Of a DNA stretch of 5,232 nt, positions 1 through 3,368 are shown one piece after another (within the stretch, counting starts at the first letter, position 1; every line of letters starts with the position of its first letter). The DNA is from Actinomycetota bacterium (GTDB lineage Bacteria; Actinomycetota; Acidimicrobiia; IMCC26256; PALSA-610). The stretch is from assembly GCA_005779345.1 (NCBI GenBank), contig SXJQ01000288.1, forward strand, positions 1-5,232, in the 5' to 3' direction. The notes below the pieces were generated by a model. The model ran no database searches, was not told the DNA's origin, and saw only the letters and a program-made list of their open reading frames with translations. The translations under genes and the position numbers were made by a program.

Positions 1-1316
1 ACCTCCGTCGCCGGTTCGCGATCGCAGTCGTCGCCGCGGTCGCCGCGACGGGGAGCGCCGTGGCCCTCGCCCGACCGTGGCTTGGTGAGCGCACGCCGGC
101 GGCCCCGAGTGCGGCCGCGCCCGGCGTGTCGGGTACCGCGCGAGCCGACGACGAGCGCGTCGCGGTCGCCGGGATCTCCGCGACGCAGGCACCGACGACC
201 GCAACCCCGACGAGCGCGACCCCGACGAGCGCGAGCGTCGCACGACCGCAACGCTTCACGATCGCGGTCACCGGCGACATCTTGCTCCACTCCCCCGTGA
301 GCAACCGCGCCGCCGCCTTTGCCGCCGAACGCGGCACGGAGCGCGGCACCCAGGCGTACGACTACACGCCGATGTTCGATCGCGTCCGCCCGATCCTCGG
401 CGCCGCCGACCTCGCGCTGTGCCACCTCGAGACACCGCTGTCGCCCGACGACCGCAACATCACCACGTACCCCTCGTTCTCGGTGCCGTGGGAGATCGCA
501 CCGGCAATCGCCGATGCCGGGTTCGACGGTTGCTCGACGGCGTCGAACCACAGCTTCGACCGCGGGACCCCGGGCGTGGACGCGACGCTCGCGCACCTCG
601 ACGCCGCGGGGCTCGCGCACGCCGGCTCGGCCCGCACGGCGGCCGAGGCCGCGATCCCCACGCTGCACGACGCTGCCGGCGCGCGAGTCGCGCACCTCGC
701 CTACACGACGTTCGTCAACGGCGCGCGTCCGCGCGAGCAGTGGGAGCTCGCCTTCGCCGAACCCGAGCGCATCGCCGGCGACGCGGCACGCGCTCGCGCC
801 GCGGGCGCCGACTTCGTGGTCGTGAGCGTCCATTGGGGCAACGAATTCGTGCGCGACCCGACGGCGCGCCAAGAGGAACTCGCCGACGCGATCACCGCGA
901 TCGACGACGTCGATCTCGTGGTCGGCCACCACGCGCACGTCGTGCAGCCGATCGAGCTCCGCAACGGCACGTGGGTCGTGTGGGGGCTCGGCAACTTCTT
1001 GTCGAACCAGCATGAGACGAACTGCTGCCCCGCCGCCTCCCAAGACGGCATCATCGTGCGGATCACCGTCGAGGCCGCCCGAACCGGCGACGCCGCGGCC
1101 GCAGGCCCGAGGGCGGCACCGTGGGTGGTGTCCGCGATCGACTACACGCCGACATGGGTCGATCGATCGACGTTCACGATCGTCGCGGTCGACGCCGCGC
1201 TCGCCGACCCCGCGACCCCCGACTCGCTCCGCGGTGCGCTCACGCGATCGCGTGAGCGCACCGCCGAAGCCGTGCGCTCCCGAGGCGCGTCCATCCCGGA
1301 GTCGCCGCGCACCTGA
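1..1316 (+). CDS. CapA/PGA_cap family protein, exported (5' partial)
   Basis: A CapA-type protein with a metallophosphatase-like fold (PGA_cap family), of the group containing the poly-gamma-glutamate capsule factor CapA. The exact substrate of this copy is unknown. The reading frame is open to the left edge, so the true start is upstream; 437 residues are visible from the codon at position 3. In order they show an arginine-rich, hydrophobic signal sequence (residues 1-23), a low-complexity Ala/Pro/Thr linker (about 30-83), then the domain. Family motifs are GDILLH (91-96), CHLETPLS (140-147), ASNHSFDRG (180-188), VHWG (276-279), GHHAHV (308-313) and GLGNFLSNQ (328-336). The Asp, Asn and His residues in these blocks are the expected metal and catalytic positions. 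It probably acts outside the membrane. Its end faces the 77-aa gene tail-to-tail across 53 bp. A perfect palindrome lies in its last codons. The family call is firm; a capsule role is not shown. Confidence 0.9.
   Translation, partial: LRRRFAIAVVAAVAATGSAVALARPWLGERTPAAPSAAAPGVSGTARADDERVAVAGISATQAPTTATPTSATPTSASVARPQRFTIAVTGDILLHSPVSNRAAAFAAERGTERGTQAYDYTPMFDRVRPILGAADLALCHLETPLSPDDRNITTYPSFSVPWEIAPAIADAGFDGCSTASNHSFDRGTPGVDATLAHLDAAGLAHAGSARTAAEAAIPTLHDAAGARVAHLAYTTFVNGARPREQWELAFAEPERIAGDAARARAAGADFVVVSVHWGNEFVRDPTARQEELADAITAIDDVDLVVGHHAHVVQPIELRNGTWVVWGLGNFLSNQHETNCCPAASQDGIIVRITVEAARTGDAAAAGPRAAPWVVSAIDYTPTWVDRSTFTIVAVDAALADPATPDSLRGALTRSRERTAEAVRSRGASIPESPRT
3..71 (+). other. Signal peptide or N-terminal membrane anchor of the CapA-like protein
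   Basis: The visible N-terminus reads LRRRFAIAVV and continues as an Ala/Val-rich stretch ending in AVALA before RPW. This is a charged n-region, a hydrophobic core of about 18 residues and an Ala-x-Ala cleavage site near residue 23. The RRRF arginines also fit a loose twin-arginine pattern (RRxF), but the residue before them is Leu rather than Ser or Thr, and the true N-terminus is outside the window. Sec export, Tat export or an uncleaved anchor all remain possible. Confidence 0.7.
204..233 (+). repeat. 15-bp tandem repeat, two copies, encoding TPTSA
   Basis: Two perfect adjacent copies of ACCCCGACGAGCGCG (204-218 and 219-233) encode TPTSA-TPTSA. They lie in the low-complexity linker between the signal peptide and the CapA domain. 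Such a Thr/Pro/Ser spacer typically holds a catalytic domain away from the membrane or wall, and its length could vary between strains by copy-number slippage. Confidence 0.8.
1231..1264. repeat. Perfect 34-bp palindrome inside the 3' end of the CapA-like gene
   Basis: The 17-base arm GCGGTGCGCTCACGCGA (1231-1247) is followed with no spacer by its exact reverse complement (1248-1264). Symmetry breaks at 1230/1265. The centre contains GCGATCGC. It lies in frame in the coding region, ending about 50 bp before the stop, and encodes RGALTRSRERT plus flanking residues. In mRNA it could form a very stable hairpin with an unavoidable small loop at its centre. No T-tract follows, so it is not a standard intrinsic terminator. 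It may instead bind a dimeric protein or be a palindromic repeat element. Confidence 0.9.
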
Positions 1317-1355
1317 GCGCGTTCGCGGTGATGCAACGATTGCCGCGAGCCCGCT

Positions 1356-1384
1356 CCGCCGGTGAGGGATTACCCGCCGGTGAG
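1356..1384. repeat. Pair of 11-bp direct repeats at the convergent gene ends
   Basis: CCGCCGGTGAG occurs at 1356-1366 and again at 1374-1384, an 18-bp period, with the TAA stop of the 77-aa gene (1370-1372) between the copies. The second copy is coding on the minus strand. A weak GC-rich hairpin can also be drawn across 1359-1380. The function is unknown. Confidence 0.4.
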
Positions 1385-1603
1385 AGGACGGGTGAGGACG
1401 ATCTCCTCCGCGCTCGGATCGAAGTCGCGTACGAGGGTGGCGGCGTCGGCGGGTGCCCCGGCGTCGCGCGCGAACGCGTACCAGCGTTCGCCGCGCACGA
1501 GGCGGTCGAACTCGGCACGGACGTGCTCGACGCTCACGTCGTCGTCGGCACGCCACTCGACTGCGGTGTCGCCGGTCTGGTCGAGAATGCGCAGGATCCC
1601 CAT
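1370..1603 (-). CDS. Conserved-looking 77-aa protein of unknown function
   Basis: I do not recognise a named family. The protein runs from MGILRILDQTGDTAVEW to the C-terminus VLTRPLTGG. It is small, acidic and soluble-looking: no signal peptide, no membrane segment, no cysteine. It has an apparent beta-hairpin start (residues 2-17), an amphipathic helix (about 24-38) and a second half with AFARDAG and RDFDPSAEEIVL. The layout suggests a compact alpha/beta fold, which is inference. The ATG at 1603 is chosen over an in-frame upstream start at 1654 because AGGAGG stands five bases before it. The longer form would begin inside an operator-like palindrome and add 17 residues of poor character. The gene stands alone, tail-to-tail with the CapA-like gene, with its own promoter and operator upstream. 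The strong RBS and tidy regulation argue that it is real. It could be a regulatory or adaptor protein, but nothing in the sequence shows a function. Confidence 0.75.
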   Translation of the reverse strand: MGILRILDQTGDTAVEWRADDDVSVEHVRAEFDRLVRGERWYAFARDAGAPADAATLVRDFDPSAEEIVLTRPLTGG

Positions 1604-1608
1604 GGGGA

Positions 1609-1614
1609 CCTCCT
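1609..1614 (-). promoter_or_regulatory. Strong ribosome binding site of the 77-aa gene
   Basis: On the minus strand AGGAGG (1614 to 1609) is followed by TCCCC and then the ATG at 1603, a spacing of five bases. The core is a perfect match to the anti-Shine-Dalgarno sequence. It decides the start codon against the longer in-frame option. It is the only strong Shine-Dalgarno seen in the window; the two divergent genes to the right lack one. Confidence 0.85.
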
Positions 1615-1652
1615 GGAGGGTCAGCGGCGCAGATCGCCGATGGGCTGGTCGC

Positions 1653-1670
1653 ACCGAACGTTCGTTCGGT
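1653..1670. promoter_or_regulatory. Operator-like 18-bp palindrome (TetR-family style)
   Basis: ACCGAACG, TT, CGTTCGGT: 8-bp perfect arms around a 2-bp centre, with a nested 10-bp palindrome CGAACGTTCG at 1655-1664. The size and the GAAC/GTTC character resemble TetR-family operators of Actinobacteria. The site begins about 7 bp downstream of a predicted -10 box, so it covers the expected transcription start of the 77-aa gene, a typical position for repression. No regulator gene is in the window. The palindrome is seen directly; the TetR assignment is inference. Confidence 0.6.
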
Positions 1671-1676
1671 CACGCG

Positions 1677-1705
1677 ATCGAACACGCGTTCGCGAGCCGT
1701 GTCAA
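1677..1705 (-). promoter_or_regulatory. Sigma-70-type promoter of the 77-aa gene
   Basis: On the minus strand there is a perfect -35 TTGACA (1705 to 1700), a 17-bp spacer and a -10 candidate TTCGAT (1682 to 1677). The -10 is weak by the E. coli consensus but keeps the first T and the final AT. Transcription would start near 1670, inside the operator-like palindrome, giving a 5' leader of roughly 65 nt that ends in the strong RBS. Confidence 0.55.
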
Positions 1706-1727
1706 ACGCCGAGGCCGGCGGGCGTTT
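1704..1727 (-). terminator. Hairpin, possible weak terminator of the isomerase-family gene
   Basis: AAACGCC (1704-1710) and GGCGTTT (1721-1727) are perfect 7-bp inverted repeats around a 10-nt loop. The structure lies about 85-105 bp downstream of the stop of the minus-strand gene at 1810. The arms end in only three T/A pairs and no U-tract follows, so termination would be weak. It abuts, and by two bases overlaps, the -35 box of the next promoter, which fits a boundary between two transcription units. Confidence 0.35.
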
Positions 1728-1764
1728 CCGCGGTGCCGGGCTCGGCCGGTCACGTGCGGCCGGG

Positions 1765-1791
1765 CCGGCTGGTCCGGCTGGTCCGGCTGGT
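1765..1791. repeat. Three perfect tandem copies of a 9-bp unit
   Basis: CCGGCTGGT is repeated at 1765-1773, 1774-1782 and 1783-1791. The next bases (CCGTGTCGG) look like a decayed fourth copy. The array starts 18 bp beyond the stop codon of the minus-strand gene and lies 60-86 bp upstream of the -35 box of the 77-aa gene. It could be a slippage-prone microsatellite or a set of protein-binding iterons; nothing distinguishes these. Confidence 0.7.
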
Positions 1792-1809
1792 CCGTGTCGG
1801 CGAGCCCGG

Positions 1810-2625
1810 TCAGATCGTGTAGCCGAGGTTCGCCACGACGGCTTCACCGAGCGCGCGGTCACCCTCGATCGTGACCTCGCCGCGACCGAGCGCGTCGAGT
1901 CCGCTGCGACGCCCGCCCGCGAGACGAGCGAACGTCCGGCGATCGGTGCGGATCCGAACGGTCGGTTCGTGAGGGATCGAGTCGAGCACCGCAGCGCGTC
2001 CGTCGACTCCCACCGCGATCTCGATCGGCGTCGCGCCCGCGACCTCGAACACCACGGTGGCACCCTGCGGCGCGCCGGCGCGCTTGCCCACGCCGAACGG
2101 AAGCGCGCGCGGGACGCGTGAGAGGGCGAAGTCGGCGACGGGACCATCGAGGCCGCCCGCGACGCCGACCGCCTCGCGGATGTCTTGTTCGTGGAACCAA
2201 CTGTCGAACACGCGGATCGCCATGAACTGGCGGTACGGACCGGGGCCCTCGGGCGTGAAGCCCTCGCGGTCCCAGTCGTCGGCCGACATCGCGCGCAGCA
2301 CCGTGAATCGCTCGGCGGTGACCTCGACGAAGGCGGCGAGCGTCTCGGCGCCACTGCGCTGCCGGAAGGCTTCGACCCACTGCTCGTTCATCGCGCCGAT
2401 GTCGTTGCGGACGTGCGCGAGCGCACTCGTGTCGGTCGCGGTCGCCTCCGGGCTCCGCCCGAGCAGCATCGACTCGGTGCCGGCGACGTGGGCCAACTGG
2501 TCGCGGACGGTCCACCCCGGACAGTCGGTGGGAAGGTCGTAGTCGGCCTCGGCGAGCGGCGCGCAGACCGTCGCGATCGACTCCCAGACGTCGGCCAACA
2601 ATGCGATCAGGGGTTCCTCGTTCAC
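1810..2625 (-). CDS. Maleylpyruvate isomerase family, mycothiol-dependent enzyme (DinB fold)
   Basis: The family uses mycothiol as cofactor in isomerase or S-transferase reactions in the cytosol; the type enzyme isomerises maleylpyruvate in gentisate breakdown. The protein has 271 residues, a normal length. The N-terminal DinB-like domain (about 1-155) carries the hallmark PTDCPGWTVRDQLAHVAGTE (32-51) and FDSWFHEQDIREAVG (140-154). H46, D141 and H145 fit the three metal ligands. In the C. glutamicum enzyme the middle ligand is Glu, so Asp here is a variant. The C-terminal domain (about 185-271) is SCP2-like and ends in the usual RGEVTIEGDRALGEAVVANL. The start is GTG at 2625, matching where family members begin; no Shine-Dalgarno precedes it. 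It diverges from the Rv2466c-like gene across 23 bp, which suggests shared control. No other gentisate genes are present, so the true substrate is unknown; detoxification is as likely. Confidence 0.9.
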   Translation of the reverse strand: MNEEPLIALLADVWESIATVCAPLAEADYDLPTDCPGWTVRDQLAHVAGTESMLLGRSPEATATDTSALAHVRNDIGAMNEQWVEAFRQRSGAETLAAFVEVTAERFTVLRAMSADDWDREGFTPEGPGPYRQFMAIRVFDSWFHEQDIREAVGVAGGLDGPVADFALSRVPRALPFGVGKRAGAPQGATVVFEVAGATPIEIAVGVDGRAAVLDSIPHEPTVRIRTDRRTFARLAGGRRSGLDALGRGEVTIEGDRALGEAVVANLGYTI

Positions 2626-2632
2626 CTTGCCG

Positions 2633-2662
2633 ACGCTACGGTTCTGTCATGGCAACTGTCGA
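2633..2662 (-). promoter_or_regulatory. Predicted leaderless promoter of the isomerase-family gene
   Basis: On the minus strand there is -35 TCGACA (2662 to 2657, five of six to TTGACA), an 18-bp spacer, and -10 TAGCGT (2638 to 2633), matching the actinobacterial TANNNT. The -10 ends seven bases before the GTG at 2625, so transcription would begin at or next to the start codon. The -35 lies in the first codons of the divergent gene. Confidence 0.45.
2637..2642 (+). promoter_or_regulatory. Predicted -10 box of a leaderless transcript for the Rv2466c-like gene
   Basis: TACGGT (TANNNT) ends six bases before the ATG at 2649, the spacing expected when the A of the ATG is the +1 base. No Shine-Dalgarno is present between the box and the ATG. 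No good -35 is visible, which is common for such promoters. It shares the TA at 2637-2638 with the opposing -10 box. Confidence 0.4.
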
Positions 2663-3332
2663 GTTCTTCTTCGACCCGATGTGTCCGTGGGCGTATCAGA
2701 CCTCGCGCTGGATCCGGTCGGTCCGTAGCGAACTCGCCGGGAGCGCCGACGCGATCGACATCGACTGGCGCTTCTTCAGCCTCGAGGCGATCAACCGCCC
2801 CGAGGGCAAGCGGTGGCCGTGGGAGCGACCATGGGCCTACGGGTTCTCCCAGATGCGCGTCGGCGCCTGGCTCCGCCGCGAACACGGTCAGGAAGCGCTC
2901 GAACGCTGGTACACCGCGGTCGGCGAGGCGTTCCATCTCCGGGGCGAGAAGACCCAGGACCGCGCGGTGCACACGCGGCTCGTCGCCGACCTCGGGTTCG
3001 CGGCCTCGACGGTCGACGACGCGATCGCCGACGTCACGACGATCGACCTCGTGCGCGCCGACCACGATCACCTCGTGCGCGAGCACGCCGGATACGGCGT
3101 CCCGACCATGGTCCGCGACGGCCACGCGTTGTTCGGGCCGATGATCACCCCCGCCCCCGAGGGCCCGGCCGCGGTGCGTCTCTGGCAGCTGGTCGCGGGC
3201 TGGTGGGAGTTCCCTCACCTCTACGAGCTGCGCAAGCCGAAAACCGCGACCGACTGGACCCACATCGGCGACCAGTTCGCGCCGTACCTCGACGCGCGCG
3301 ACTGGCAGACCATCGCCAACCCCGTCGCCTGA
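2649..3332 (+). CDS. DsbA-fold protein, mycothiol-dependent nitroreductase Rv2466c-like
   Basis: A thioredoxin/DsbA-fold cytosolic oxidoreductase of 227 residues, with no signal peptide. It matches the M. tuberculosis Rv2466c pattern along its length: FFFDPMCPWAYQTSRW (6-21) for FWFDPLCPWCWITSRW, a YTAVGEAFHLRG block (88-99), YGVPT with the cis-proline (P152), LFGPM (161-165) and FPHLYELRKPKT (188-199). Rv2466c reduces its targets with mycothiol using a CPWC site. Here the second cysteine is Ala (CPWA) and C12 is the only cysteine in the protein, so any cycle must go through a mixed disulfide with mycothiol or act as a transferase or isomerase, as in the related 2-hydroxychromene-2-carboxylate isomerases. 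The ATG at 2649 is preferred to an upstream ATG at 2601, which would begin inside the divergent gene and add residues unlike the family. It ends tail-to-tail with the topoisomerase gene, 18 bp apart. Confidence 0.85.
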   Translation: MATVEFFFDPMCPWAYQTSRWIRSVRSELAGSADAIDIDWRFFSLEAINRPEGKRWPWERPWAYGFSQMRVGAWLRREHGQEALERWYTAVGEAFHLRGEKTQDRAVHTRLVADLGFAASTVDDAIADVTTIDLVRADHDHLVREHAGYGVPTMVRDGHALFGPMITPAPEGPAAVRLWQLVAGWWEFPHLYELRKPKTATDWTHIGDQFAPYLDARDWQTIANPVA

Positions 3333-3368
3333 CCGCGCGATCGACGCACCTCAATCGGGGGGCGCGGT
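3332..3368. terminator. Inverted repeat across the convergent gene ends, possible bidirectional terminator
   Basis: ACCGCGC (3332-3338) and GCGCGGT (3362-3368) form a 7-bp GC-rich stem around a 23-nt loop; CGAT (3338-3341) and ATCG (3354-3357) could pair as an alternative. The structure spans the last base of the + strand stop and the stop of the - strand gene. There is no T-tract on either side, so it is only a weak candidate. Confidence 0.3.

Noticed and set aside
1158..1171. 14-bp palindrome GTCGATCGATCGAC
   Set aside because: Short GATC-rich coding symmetry; CGATCG words are very common across this window.
1317..1369. Terminator between the CapA-like gene and the 77-aa gene
   Set aside because: Only an imperfect GC-rich hairpin near 1359-1380 with no T-tract; not enough to call.
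1328..1822. Open frame of 164 codons on the plus strand across the 77-aa gene and the gap
   Set aside because: No RBS, low-complexity C-terminus produced by the 9-bp repeat, and antisense to a gene with a strong RBS and promoter.
2601..2603. ATG as an upstream start for the Rv2466c-like gene
   Set aside because: It lies within the divergent gene and adds 16 residues not typical of the family; the ATG at 2649 fits the family N-terminus and the -10 box.
2185..3144. Open frame of 319 codons on the plus strand
   Set aside because: It starts antisense to the isomerase-family gene and runs through the Rv2466c-like gene in the wrong frame; both genes have clear family motifs in other frames.
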